From NCBI GenBank assembly GCA_965231925.1, contig OZ246894.1:2170001-2234000 (forward strand): 64,000 nucleotides of DNA, written 5' to 3'. Positions 1 to 8,019 of the stretch are shown here, one piece after another. This DNA is from Poriferisodalis sp965231925. GTDB lineage: Bacteria > Actinomycetota > Acidimicrobiia > Acidimicrobiales > Poriferisodalaceae. The notes beneath the pieces are model-generated. The model saw nothing but the letters and a program-made list of their open reading frames with translations. It did no database searches and was not told the origin of the DNA. Position 1 is the first letter of the stretch. Every line of letters starts with the position of its first letter. A program made the position numbers and the translations under genes.

Positions 1-857
1 CCGAGCAAGGCTTCCGCGCGGGCCATCGCGGCGTGCGCATCGGGTCGCGACGCCAACTCCGAGCGGGCAAACAGCGGGGTCTTCGTGTCGGCCAGCGCGG
101 CGAATTCGTCGATTGCGCGGCGGGCGATTCCCGACGCCACGCCGGTCTTGGGAAATGGGAATCGCAGGCCTGAAGGCAGCCGGTAGAACGGGTGCTCGTT
201 GGGTTTGGGCAACGAGTAATTGGCCACCACCGCCGCGTAGTGAGCCGGTACGAAATGCTCGCTGAGCACCACATCGTTGCTGCCGGTTCCGCGCAGCCCC
301 ACGGTATGCCAGGTGTCCTCGATGAGGCCCGGGTCGGCCGGGATCAGGATGTGGCAGAGGTCCTTGGGCTGGGTGCCCTTCACCACGTTGGCCACCACCC
401 ACCAGTCGGCTGCCGTGCAGCCGCTGACGAACGTCCAGCGTCCGCTCGCCAACCAGCCGCCTTCGACCGGGCGAACGAGCCCCCGGGGCACGCCTGAACC
501 GGCGATGACGGCGTCGGGATGCTCGGCGTAGAAATCGGACACGGACTCGGCTTCGAGATGGGCGGCGAAGATCTCCGCCTCCTCGTTGCAGGTCATGGCG
601 ACCCAGCCCGTCGAGGGATGCGCATAGGACACGCGGTGGGTGAACTCGATGAACTCCGCGGGGTGGCGACCCAGCCCGCCGAGCTCTTCGGGCACGAGGA
701 GACGCATGAGTCCCAGCCGCCCCAGATCGGCCATGATGCCGCGGTCGGGGATGCGCTCAGCGTCGCTGCGCTCACCGCAGGCGCGGACGCGAGCGAGCAT
801 CTCGTCGCCGAGCTCGGGCGGCCCGAGCCATCGTCCCCCGGAGTCAGACGAGGCCAT
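1..857 (-). CDS. acyl-CoA dehydrogenase family protein (3' end cut by window edge)
   Basis: The minus strand is open from an ATG at 857 to the window edge, giving about 285 residues of the N-terminal part of an acyl-CoA dehydrogenase-type flavoprotein. Visible are an N-terminal helical stretch (LGRLGLMRLLVPEELGG, then HPSTGWVAMTC) followed by the beta-domain region (AVIAGSGVPRG, GGWLASGRWTFVSGC, WHTVGLRGTGSNDVVL). These are typical of dehydrogenases and of the related flavin-dependent monooxygenases (hpaB/DszC-like), so the exact reaction is open. The C-terminal domain with the catalytic base lies outside the window. The gene is divergent from the CoA-transferase gene starting at 955, leaving under 100 bp for both promoters. 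The pairing suggests CoA-thioester catabolism, which is inference. Confidence 0.8.
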   Translation of the reverse strand, partial: MASSDSGGRWLGPPELGDEMLARVRACGERSDAERIPDRGIMADLGRLGLMRLLVPEELGGLGRHPAEFIEFTHRVSYAHPSTGWVAMTCNEEAEIFAAHLEAESVSDFYAEHPDAVIAGSGVPRGLVRPVEGGWLASGRWTFVSGCTAADWWVVANVVKGTQPKDLCHILIPADPGLIEDTWHTVGLRGTGSNDVVLSEHFVPAHYAAVVANYSLPKPNEHPFYRLPSGLRFPFPKTGVASGIARRAIDEFAALADTKTPLFARSELASRPDAHAAMARAEALL

Positions 858-954
858 CCGGGCAAGCTAACCGCACAGCCACCCCAGTCGCCTGCGTATC
901 GTCGTGGGGCGACGCGCTGCGGCAGCAGGCCGACAACCAGGTCACGGACGGCAG

Positions 955-3483
955 ATGGATCCACTCGACAACATCGCTGAGGACCGGGCTGCTGTGCCGA
1001 TTGCCGGCATGAGAGTGCTGGATCTGACCGATCACCGGGGCGAGCTGGGGCCGTGGATGCTGGCTGAGCTGGGTGCCGACGTGATCAAGATCGAGCCGCC
1101 GGGCGGAAGCTCGGCCCGTTCGGCGCTGCCGCTTCGGGTCCCCAGCGGGGCAGTCACTGACACCGCTTCGCCGGACCTGCACAGCTGGCAGTTCTGCGCC
1201 TACAACTCCAACAAGCGCGCTGTCGTTCTTGACTTCGACGACCCTGACGACCGCCAAGTCTTCGAGCGTCTCGTGCGCAGCGCTGACTTCGTCTACGAAT
1301 CCGGCGTGCCCGGCATGCTGGCCGACGCCGGCTACCGCCCCGGCGATCTGCGTTCGCTGAATGGCCGGATCATCCACGTCCAGGTCACGCCGTTCGGACT
1401 CGACGGCCCTCGCAGCGCCGATGCTGCCTCGGAGCTGTCGTTGGCGGCGCTGGGCGGCGCCGCCAATATGCAGGGCGTCTACGAGCGGGCGCCGGTAAAG
1501 GCTTCCATCGCCCAGGCGTGGCGCCACGCCGGTGCAGAGGCCGCTGCGGCGGGGCTGATGGCTCATGCCCGCATGCGCGTCCTCGGCGAGGGACAGCACG
1601 TCGCCGTGTCGGCCCAGGCCGCCATGACGTGGACGCTGCTGAACGCCATGGAGACCCATGCGATCTGCGGTCGGGATTTCCAACGCTCGGGCACCATGGT
1701 GAACCTCGCCGCACCGCTGCAGATGCGCTACCGGACTAAGGACGGGTGGGCGATCGGCGTTGCCCGAGGGGTGGCGACCGGTCGGCTGCTGGAGTGGTAC
1801 ATCGAAGAAGGACTGGCCGACGAGAGCTGGCACGACGAAGACTGGGACACCTACGACCTGCGAGCCTCGAGGGGCGAGCCGGTCAGTCGCACGTTCGATG
1901 AGCTCTACGAGGCAATGGTGGGGCTGTGCGAGCGGCACACCAATGCTGAGCTCTTGAAGCGATCGGTGGAGCTGGGCGAGACCATCGCCCCGGTTCACAC
2001 AGTGGCCGACCTGGTCGAATTCGAGCACCTGCGGGCCAGGGACTTCTGGCGCTCTGCAGAGCTCGCCGGCGCGGCGGCGGTGGAACTGCCCGGTGGACCT
2101 GCGACGATCAACGGCGTTCGCATCGGCACGCTGCGACGGCCGCCGCTCGTTGACGAGCACGGAGCGGAGATCCGAGCGGAAGCCGCAGGCGCCGGCGAGG
2201 CAACCACGCTCGATGGCGTGGCCGAGCCTCCGGCATCGGTGCCCGACTCGACTGCGTGGAGCGTCGGGAACGCCGAGCTGCCGTTCGCCGGGCTGAAGGT
2301 CGCGGACTTCAGCTGGATCGGGGTCGGGCCGATCACGGCCAAATCGTTCGCGGATCATGGCGCAACGGTCGTGCGGATCGAATCTGCCGGACGTATCGAC
2401 GGTCTGCGTGCGAATCCGCCATTCAAGGACGACGTCATCGATGTCGACATGGCGCACTTCTTCGGCACGTTCAACACGTCGAAGCTCAGCATCGACATCG
2501 ACCTCAAGACGGCTGCGGGCGTCGACATCGCCCGCCGCATGATCGCCTGGGCCGATGTGGTCGTGGAATCTTGGACGCCGGGAACGTTCGCCCGCAACAT
2601 TGCCGACGACGATCTCATCGCCGAGCTGAACCCGAACGCCATCGTGGTGCACACGTCGCTGCTGGCAAGCGGCGGTCCGCTGTCGCGAATGGGCGGCTTC
2701 GGCTATCACGCCGCTGCCATCGCCGGTTTCTATCCCGTCGTGGGGTGGCCCGATCTGCCGCCGGACGGGCCATATCTCGCCTATACCGACACGATCTCGC
2801 CCCGCATCATCACCGCCACACTGCTCGCGGCACTGGATCGTCGGCGCCGCACAGGCAAGGGCTGTGTCATCGAGGCAGCACAGCTTGAATGCGGCCTGCA
2901 ATTCCTGGCACCTGAGCTGGCCGACTATGCAGGCAGCGGGACGGTGGCCACCCGCAACGGCAACCGGAATTCCGATGTGGCACCGCAGGGTGTGTACCCG
3001 TGCGAGGGCGACGATCGGTGGTGCGCCATCACGATTGCCGACGATGCCCAATGGAAGACACTGGTGGGGCTGATGGGGGCACCGGAGTGGGCCCAGGCGG
3101 CCGAGCTGTCAACCCTGGAAAGCAGGCTCGCGGCCCACGATGGCATCGACGACGAGATTTCCGCGTGGACGGGCACCCAAGACGCCGTGAATCTGGAGCG
3201 ACTCCTGGCAGGCGCTGGGATCGCGGCGGGCATGGTGCAGCGCAGCAGCGACCTGCTCGCGGATCCGCAGTATGCCCACAGCGGTTTCCACCGGTGGCTG
3301 GAGCACCCCCGGATGGGAACCGTGCCCTATTCCGGTCACCAGTACCAGATCGCCGGCTACGACCATGGCCCTCGCCACGCCGCCCCCATGCTCGGCCAGC
3401 ACACCTACGACGTCCTGAGCTCCGAACTCGGTCTCAGCGACGAACAGATCGCTGACGCCGCCGCCGCTGGGGCGCTGGGCTGA
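955..3483 (+). CDS. two-domain class III CoA-transferase (CaiB/BaiF family fusion)
   Basis: This 842-residue protein is two CaiB/BaiF modules joined by a linker, about residues 15-400 and 445-835. Each starts with the family's Rossmann-like opening (GMRVLDLTDHRG; GLKVADFSWIGVGP) and the ADVIKIEPPGG or ATVVRIESAG strand. Family members move CoA between carboxylic acids. Single-domain relatives are about 400 residues, so this is a natural double-length form. At the position that normally carries the catalytic Asp (consensus GQ-hydrophobic-D), the first module has Ala217 (EGQHVAVSAQ) and the second Glu640 (GCVIEAAQLE). The first half may therefore be structural. An upstream in-frame GTG at 904 would add 17 residues; the ATG at 955 is preferred because the protein then starts close to the conserved domain. 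Confidence 0.88.
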   Translation: MDPLDNIAEDRAAVPIAGMRVLDLTDHRGELGPWMLAELGADVIKIEPPGGSSARSALPLRVPSGAVTDTASPDLHSWQFCAYNSNKRAVVLDFDDPDDRQVFERLVRSADFVYESGVPGMLADAGYRPGDLRSLNGRIIHVQVTPFGLDGPRSADAASELSLAALGGAANMQGVYERAPVKASIAQAWRHAGAEAAAAGLMAHARMRVLGEGQHVAVSAQAAMTWTLLNAMETHAICGRDFQRSGTMVNLAAPLQMRYRTKDGWAIGVARGVATGRLLEWYIEEGLADESWHDEDWDTYDLRASRGEPVSRTFDELYEAMVGLCERHTNAELLKRSVELGETIAPVHTVADLVEFEHLRARDFWRSAELAGAAAVELPGGPATINGVRIGTLRRPPLVDEHGAEIRAEAAGAGEATTLDGVAEPPASVPDSTAWSVGNAELPFAGLKVADFSWIGVGPITAKSFADHGATVVRIESAGRIDGLRANPPFKDDVIDVDMAHFFGTFNTSKLSIDIDLKTAAGVDIARRMIAWADVVVESWTPGTFARNIADDDLIAELNPNAIVVHTSLLASGGPLSRMGGFGYHAAAIAGFYPVVGWPDLPPDGPYLAYTDTISPRIITATLLAALDRRRRTGKGCVIEAAQLECGLQFLAPELADYAGSGTVATRNGNRNSDVAPQGVYPCEGDDRWCAITIADDAQWKTLVGLMGAPEWAQAAELSTLESRLAAHDGIDDEISAWTGTQDAVNLERLLAGAGIAAGMVQRSSDLLADPQYAHSGFHRWLEHPRMGTVPYSGHQYQIAGYDHGPRHAAPMLGQHTYDVLSSELGLSDEQIADAAAAGALG

Positions 3484-3497
3484 GCACTCACTGCCGC

Positions 3498-3765
3498 ATG
3501 GTCGGTTCTGACGCGGCGGTGCAGTCGGATATCTACAGCGCGATCACCCTCGCCGGCGTTGCGGGTACTGACTGCGTGATTCTGGCCGGGCCCCGCGACG
3601 GGGCGATGCCTGCCAGCCAGCGGCGACACCACTGCGGGGACCAGCACAGCAATCGAGCCGTCTGCCGAAGACCCTGAGGAAGGCAGCAACGGCGGCACTT
3701 CCGAACCCGAGGAAACCGGCGCCGAAACGGAGACCGCAACCGAGGAAGAGGAAGGGCGGCAAGCT
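3498..3765 (+). pseudogene. broken gene remnant with acidic tail, cut by the IS30 element
   Basis: An ATG at 3498 opens a short frame (MVGSDAAVQSDIYSAITLAG, then TDCVILAGPRDGAMPASQ) that loses sense near 3620. A different frame then continues with a Thr/Glu/Ser-rich acidic stretch (ending ATEEEEG) that runs straight into the IS30 left end at 3770 and stops inside it. The two halves are in different frames, so at least one frameshift lies near 3610-3620. The first part looks like the end of a repeat domain and the acidic part like a linker of a secreted protein; resemblance to cell-wall-binding repeat proteins is only an impression. No recognisable continuation is seen on the far side of the element. 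Confidence 0.35.
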
Positions 3766-4731
3766 CTATCGGTGGTTGCGAGTGAGTTGAGTGTAGATGT
3801 CGGCGGCTGATTGCCAGTTGTGGAGTCGGCGGGGCATCCAGTTGAGGTTGTCCTCGATGACTGACAGTCGCAGCGGACTGAGGTTCAGCGGTGTGCCTTT
3901 GGGCAGCCAGCGTCGCAGCAGCCCGTTGGTCTGCTCGTTGGTGCCGCGCTGGCTTGGGCTGTGGGGGTCGCAGAAGAACACCTCGATGCCGAGCGCGGTT
4001 TCGATGTCGGCCCAGCGGGCCATCTCGCGGCCTTGGTCCCAGGTGAGGCTGCGCACCAGATGGGCGGGCTGGCGGGCCAACGCGGCGGTGACCGCGGCGG
4101 CGACGTTGGGCGCTGTGTAGCCGTGGGGCAATGCGACGACCAGCGTGTGGCGGCTGACGCGCTCCACCAGGGTGGCCGCGGCGCTGCGGTTGGCTGCCCC
4201 GATGATCAGGTCGCCTTCCCAGTGGCCCGCCTCGTCTCGGTCTTCGGCGGCTGGGGGCCGCTCGCTCAAAGGCCGATAATCCCCCAGCGGGCTGGCTTTT
4301 TCGCGGTGGCGGCTGCGCGGACGGCGACGCCGGCGGCCCCTCGGCAGGTCTTTCCACGCGTCGGCGCCGAGCCCGCAGCCGCTGTACGCGGCCCGGTAGA
4401 TCGTCTCCGCGCATACCCGCTGTCCCTCGCCGGCGAGATCGGCGCTGATCGCCTGCGGCGACCAGCGCTGGTTCATCCTGCGCTTCACCTGGGCGGCCAG
4501 CACCGGGTCCGCTTCGAGCTTGCATGCCCGGGGCCGCCGCGCCTGGCGGCTCGCGTCAGCGGTCGCTGACGCCGCGTCGTACACGGCCTTGGGGCCGCCG
4601 CAGCGGCCCAGCTCGCGATAGACCGTCGCCGGGTGCCGGCCCAGCACCACCGCGATGTCCTCAGCGGTCGCTCCCGCCGATCTCATCGCCTCAATCCGGG
4701 CGCGCTCGAACGCGCTCAGCCTCGCTGCCAT
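3766..4731 (-). CDS. IS30 family transposase
   Basis: A 321-residue DDE transposase. The N-terminus holds a helix-turn-helix (ARIEAMRSAGATAEDIAVVL, then GRHPATVYRELGR). The integrase core follows with the three acidic residues in their usual settings: D in HWEGDLIIGA, D in LTWDQGREMA and E in GTNEQTNGLLRRWLP. Length is normal for the family and no frameshift is seen, so it may be active. The start at 4731 is chosen because GGAGG sits 8 nt upstream; an earlier ATG at 4779 lacks such a site. Oddly, the last sense codon and TAG stop (3766-3768) fall just outside the left inverted repeat, so the stop appears to be supplied by flanking DNA. Confidence 0.93.
   Translation of the reverse strand: MAARLSAFERARIEAMRSAGATAEDIAVVLGRHPATVYRELGRCGGPKAVYDAASATADASRQARRPRACKLEADPVLAAQVKRRMNQRWSPQAISADLAGEGQRVCAETIYRAAYSGCGLGADAWKDLPRGRRRRRPRSRHREKASPLGDYRPLSERPPAAEDRDEAGHWEGDLIIGAANRSAAATLVERVSRHTLVVALPHGYTAPNVAAAVTAALARQPAHLVRSLTWDQGREMARWADIETALGIEVFFCDPHSPSQRGTNEQTNGLLRRWLPKGTPLNLSPLRLSVIEDNLNWMPRRLHNWQSAADIYTQLTRNHR
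3770..3785 (+). repeat. IS30 left terminal inverted repeat
   Basis: CGGTGGTTGCGAGTGA; exact reverse complement of 4786-4801. It overlaps the last codons of the transposase gene. Confidence 0.85.
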
Positions 4732-4785
4732 ACTGGACACCTCCACTGGTGGTTGCTGTGTTGAACAACCGGTCATCATGACCGA

Positions 4786-4801
4786 TCACTCGCAACCACC
4801 G
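4786..4801 (-). repeat. IS30 right terminal inverted repeat
   Basis: TCACTCGCAACCACCG; exact reverse complement of the left end. It lies about 55 bp upstream of the chosen transposase start, where the promoter would be expected. Confidence 0.85.
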
Positions 4802-5208
4802 GTGGAGTCCGCCGAGCTTTCTCAGCAGCCTGTGGGTTCTATGCTGCTGGCATTCAATGCGATGATTCCGAAGATACGCAAATTCTGGAACAAATGGTTC
4901 GCGACTTCGTGGGTAGCGAATGCGTTTTTGTATCCTTGGGTTCGGGATGTCAAGAGAAGTCGCTTACGAGCTGCTCGGGCCACGGCTCCACCTATCGGCG
5001 CAGCCTCTTAGGGGGAAGGACGGGCCCATCTGGCCTGTCTCTATGAACTAACTCGTTGACAAACGGCATTGCAGTAGCGCGTCAGTGGTATCGGCCCCTT
5101 ATTTCTAGAATACGTCCGTTCATCATCTCGTGTATGAAATAGGCAATTCATCAGAAGTCGTTGCCGATATTGCGTGTGATTATCTCGGTACATGTGTATG
5201 CTATTGTC
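4802..5208. other. gene-poor, GC-poorer stretch between IS30 and the HNH gene
   Basis: About 400 bp with no convincing gene and visibly lower G+C than its surroundings, especially 4850-4950 and 5040-5210. A frame at about 4860-4960 reads SEDTQILEQMVRDFVGSE, which resembles the first helix of acyl-CoA dehydrogenases, but it has no start and soon degenerates; it could be a fragment of a lost gene or chance. A copy of a dispersed intergenic repeat lies at 4968-5010. The AT-richer DNA at 5100-5208 probably carries the promoter of the HNH gene. Confidence 0.5.
4968..5010 (+). repeat. dispersed intergenic repeat, partial copy
   Basis: Contains GCTCGGGCCACGGCT and GGCGCAGCCTC, shared with the fuller copy at 32873-32964 and the inverted copy at 41062-41146. 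The upstream part of the repeat is missing here. Confidence 0.55.
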
Positions 5209-6657
5209 ATGTTCGCTGACGTGCCGAACCGGCTCGACCCCGACGGCTCCGAGCCCGTCGACACCGGTTTCGGTTCTGGCGGAACGGGGTCGGGGTGGCC
5301 TGACCCGGAAGCTGTTTGGCGATTCGAGGGCTCCCATCACGGTGCAGCCGATATTGCCCCGGTGCGGCCCGGCGTTTTGGACGGCGACGAGTTGGGATCG
5401 TTGGGTTACGGCGATCTGGAGGAGCTCGTGGTGGAGTTGGCCGCTGAGCGGGCGCGTGTAGAGGGCCGTTACCTGGCCGCGGTTGGCGAGCTTGCGTCGC
5501 GCTACGGGGCCCAGGCTGCGGCGTACGTGTTGCGAGACCAGACGCGTTTGAGCTCGTCGCAGGCCCGCAGTGAGGCCCGTTTGGCCGAGAGCCTGGTCGC
5601 TGAGGGCATGACAGCGACGCTGGACGCGATGCAGGCCGGCGAGATCGGGATGTCCCACGCGAGGGTGATCGCCCGGGAGGCGCCCAAGAAGCATCGTCGC
5701 AGCGAGGAGAGCTTTCTCGAGCTGTGCCGGGTCTATCCCTGTGACACGGTGGCTCGTCACCCGCTGGCCTATGAGAGCTTGGAGGTGTTCGCGGATCTCG
5801 ACGCTGAGGCCGCCGCGAAGGACTTGAGCCCGATCGATGCCGAGCTTGCTCGCCAGCGCTCGCAGCGGTGGGGGTCGATGAAGCTGGGCGACGACGGCAT
5901 GTGGCATCTCCACGGCACGTTCGACTTCCTCGCCGGCCGCCAGGTCAACACCGCCCTGCAAGCCATGATTCGGTCGCTGCGACGCCGGGCCGAGAACGCC
6001 GCCGACACCTCGAACGGCGACGGCGCGGCTGCAGAGCACGGCGACGTCAATAACGGAACGGATGCGACCGGTCAACGCGTCGCATCCGAACATGCCCACG
6101 GCGGCGCTGGGACTGTGCCGACACGTGCACAGCTCACTGCCGACGCGATCGCTGACCTCATCGCCGGTGCCGCCAATGTGCGCCGCGCCAAGACGAGCCT
6201 GGTGATCGTGGCCGACTACGACGTGGTGAACGACCGGCTCGTCACCCCCCGCCTCGACGACGGCACCCCTCTGTCGGCCAAGATGCTCGCCGACCACGCC
6301 ACCGACGCCGCCGTGCTGCCCGCAGTCTTCAAAGCCGACTGGTCCGAGCTGGCGCTGGGCCGTACCCGCAACGCCACCGACGCCCAACGGCTCATCCTCG
6401 CCATCCGCGACCAAGGCTGCATCGGCTGCGATCTCACCCCCGAACACACCCAAGCCCATCACATCGACTACCACCAAAACGGCGGCCTCACCGAGGTCCC
6501 GAACCTCGCATCACTGTGCTTCGACTGCCACACCGACCTCCACCAACACGGCCGCCAGATCGACACCCCACCCGACGGCAAGCCCCGCCTGCAACCACCC
6601 GATCCCAAAGGCACCGGACCGCCCAACGGGGCACCTGCCGCCTCCCGCAGCCCATAA
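5209..6657 (+). CDS. DUF222 and HNH-nuclease domain protein
   Basis: A 482-residue protein of the actinobacterial DUF222-HNH family (13E12-type). The N-terminal half is helical (GYGDLEELVVELAAERARVE, then QTRLSSSQARSEARLAESL), as in DUF222. The C-terminus is an HNH module: CIGCDLTPEHTQAHHIDYH, then NLASLCFDCHTDLHQHGR, with two CxxC zinc pairs, the HH catalytic core and the distal Asn and His. Such genes occur in many near-identical copies in actinobacterial genomes and have been suspected of mobility, but their function is unsettled. The ATG at 5209 is preferred to the TTG at 5161, as the extra residues look unlike protein. It sits next to an IS element and AT-richer DNA, consistent with recent arrival. 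Confidence 0.85.
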   Translation: MFADVPNRLDPDGSEPVDTGFGSGGTGSGWPDPEAVWRFEGSHHGAADIAPVRPGVLDGDELGSLGYGDLEELVVELAAERARVEGRYLAAVGELASRYGAQAAAYVLRDQTRLSSSQARSEARLAESLVAEGMTATLDAMQAGEIGMSHARVIAREAPKKHRRSEESFLELCRVYPCDTVARHPLAYESLEVFADLDAEAAAKDLSPIDAELARQRSQRWGSMKLGDDGMWHLHGTFDFLAGRQVNTALQAMIRSLRRRAENAADTSNGDGAAAEHGDVNNGTDATGQRVASEHAHGGAGTVPTRAQLTADAIADLIAGAANVRRAKTSLVIVADYDVVNDRLVTPRLDDGTPLSAKMLADHATDAAVLPAVFKADWSELALGRTRNATDAQRLILAIRDQGCIGCDLTPEHTQAHHIDYHQNGGLTEVPNLASLCFDCHTDLHQHGRQIDTPPDGKPRLQPPDPKGTGPPNGAPAASRSP

Positions 6658-6870
6658 CCACACCACACGCCGCACACCCCTCGACCAACTCCGTGGCCGC
6701 TGGCACATGCGCGCGAAGGCACCGGACCCTCAGACCACGCCGTTTACACAATCTTTCCGACAGGCCCACGACCCCCCGGTGCCCTATCGGATGCACCGTG
6801 ATGCGTCGATGACGTCGGCAAGAAATGCGGTGAGGTACGCATCTCTCTGCCTGCCGGATCGCTGGTCGCA

Positions 6871-6920
6871 GAGGCTCATGTCGCCTCCACAGCGGACGCA
6901 CCTACCCGCAAGGCTCCATA
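6871..6920. repeat. 50-bp dispersed intergenic repeat, copy 1
   Basis: GAGGCTCATGTCGCCTCC, then GCGG, CGCACCTACCCGC and GGCTCC, matches 26079-26128 with few differences. The rest of the 273-bp gap 6658-6930 has no gene; the preceding bases (CTGCCGGATCGC, then GCAGAGG) resemble part of the hairpin repeat at 18895 and 23301. The repeat ends just upstream of the GTG of the monooxygenase gene. Confidence 0.6.
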
Positions 6921-6930
6921 ACCTGACGCT

Positions 6931-8019
6931 GTGAAATCGGCGGACGACTCTTGGCAGGCACTGCCGCTCTCGGCGCTGGACCTGGCCACCGTCTCAGAGG
7001 GCGGCACCAGCGCGCAGGCGCTCGCCGAGACCACCGAGCTTGCCCGGGCAGCCGACCGGCTGGGCTACGAGCGCTTTTGGGTGGCCGAGCATCACAACAT
7101 CGACACCGTTGCAAGCACGTCGCCCGCGGTGCTGATTGCCCACCTTGCTGCTCACACTGAGCGGATCAAACTGGGTTCGGGCGGCGTCATGCTCCCCAAT
7201 CACAGCCCGGCAGTCGTCGCTGAGCAGTTCGCAATGCTCGAAGCGCTGCATCCGGGGCGCGTCGACCTCGGCGTCGGGCGAGCACCTGGCAGCGACCGCA
7301 TCTCCGCCGCCGCTGTGCGAGGGCCTGCCGAAGACGGCGCGGTGCCCGACCCCTGGCAAGTGGACGACTTTCCGAGCCACCTGATCGACTTGATGGCGTA
7401 CCTCGGCGATGTGCGCACTACCGAGGGGCCGTGGTCTGACTTTCGGGCAACGCCGAAAGCCACCTCGGCGCCTGCGGTGATTCTGCTGGGATCCAGCGGC
7501 TACTCAGCGCAATTGGCCGGCTACTTGGGCCTGCCGTTCGCATTCGCCCACCATTTCGACGGCGGCGGCGTGCTGGGCGCGCTCGACCTCTACCGCCAAC
7601 GCTTCCAGCCATCTGCCGTACTGGACGAGCCGCACGTCATGGTGAGTGTCGGGCTGGTCACGGCCGCTGATACTGAAACGGCGCAGTACCACGCTGCACC
7701 GTCGCTGCTGCGGCGATGGGGCATTCGCACGGGTCGGTTCTGGCCATTGTTCTCGCCGGACGAAGCGATGTCGCATCCCGAATGGCAGCGCGCCGCCACC
7801 ATGCCGACGAACGCCATCGTCGGGGATCCCGGTGAGGCGGTGGCCGCACTCGAGGAACTCGCCGATGCGACGGGAGCCGACGAGCTGATGATCCACACAT
7901 CCACGTTCGGGCTTGCGGAACGAATCACCAGCCTCGAACTCCTGGCCGACGCGTGGAAGCGGCGCACGGGCGCGCAAGATCGGACCCGACAGTCCGACGC
8001 TGCGGCGGCATCGGCATGA
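6931..8019 (+). CDS. luciferase-like monooxygenase family protein
   Basis: A 362-residue TIM-barrel flavin-dependent oxidoreductase of the bacterial luciferase-like family. Family marks are ALDLATVSEGGTSAQAL at the start, RLGYERFWVAEHHN (the conserved EHH), IKLGSGGVMLPNHSPAVVAE and GRVDLGVGRAPGSD. The EHHN and GVGRAPG motifs are those of the group-1 subfamily often labelled MsnO8-like. Substrate cannot be read from sequence; relatives use reduced flavin. The start is GTG. Its stop overlaps the ATG of the molybdopterin oxidoreductase by 4 nt, so the two are co-translated and may act on the same compound (inference). Confidence 0.85.
   Translation: MKSADDSWQALPLSALDLATVSEGGTSAQALAETTELARAADRLGYERFWVAEHHNIDTVASTSPAVLIAHLAAHTERIKLGSGGVMLPNHSPAVVAEQFAMLEALHPGRVDLGVGRAPGSDRISAAAVRGPAEDGAVPDPWQVDDFPSHLIDLMAYLGDVRTTEGPWSDFRATPKATSAPAVILLGSSGYSAQLAGYLGLPFAFAHHFDGGGVLGALDLYRQRFQPSAVLDEPHVMVSVGLVTAADTETAQYHAAPSLLRRWGIRTGRFWPLFSPDEAMSHPEWQRAATMPTNAIVGDPGEAVAALEELADATGADELMIHTSTFGLAERITSLELLADAWKRRTGAQDRTRQSDAAAASA

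Larger units (their letters stand above)
3770..4801. mobile_element. IS30-family insertion sequence
   Basis: About 1,030 bp bounded by perfect 16-bp terminal inverted repeats (3770-3785 and 4786-4801) and filled by one IS30-type transposase on the minus strand. The size, single ORF and close fit between ORF and ends match the family. No convincing target duplication is visible: the three flanking bases are TAT on the left and GTG on the right. The element separates a broken ORF from a GC-poorer, gene-free stretch, so the site has probably been rearranged since insertion. Confidence 0.85.

Noticed and set aside
844..3051. Long minus-strand ORF antisense to the CoA-transferase gene
   Set aside because: The plus strand has clear family motifs throughout. 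The antisense frame is His/Arg/Val-rich with no recognisable motif, a usual shadow in high-GC DNA.
4655..5011. Possible small gene across the IS right end
   Set aside because: The frame starts inside the transposase gene on the opposite strand and runs through the inverted repeat; no motif.
6658..6930. tRNA genes in this and the other gaps
   Set aside because: No TTCGANNC-type T-loop with a matching acceptor stem was found in any intergenic stretch.
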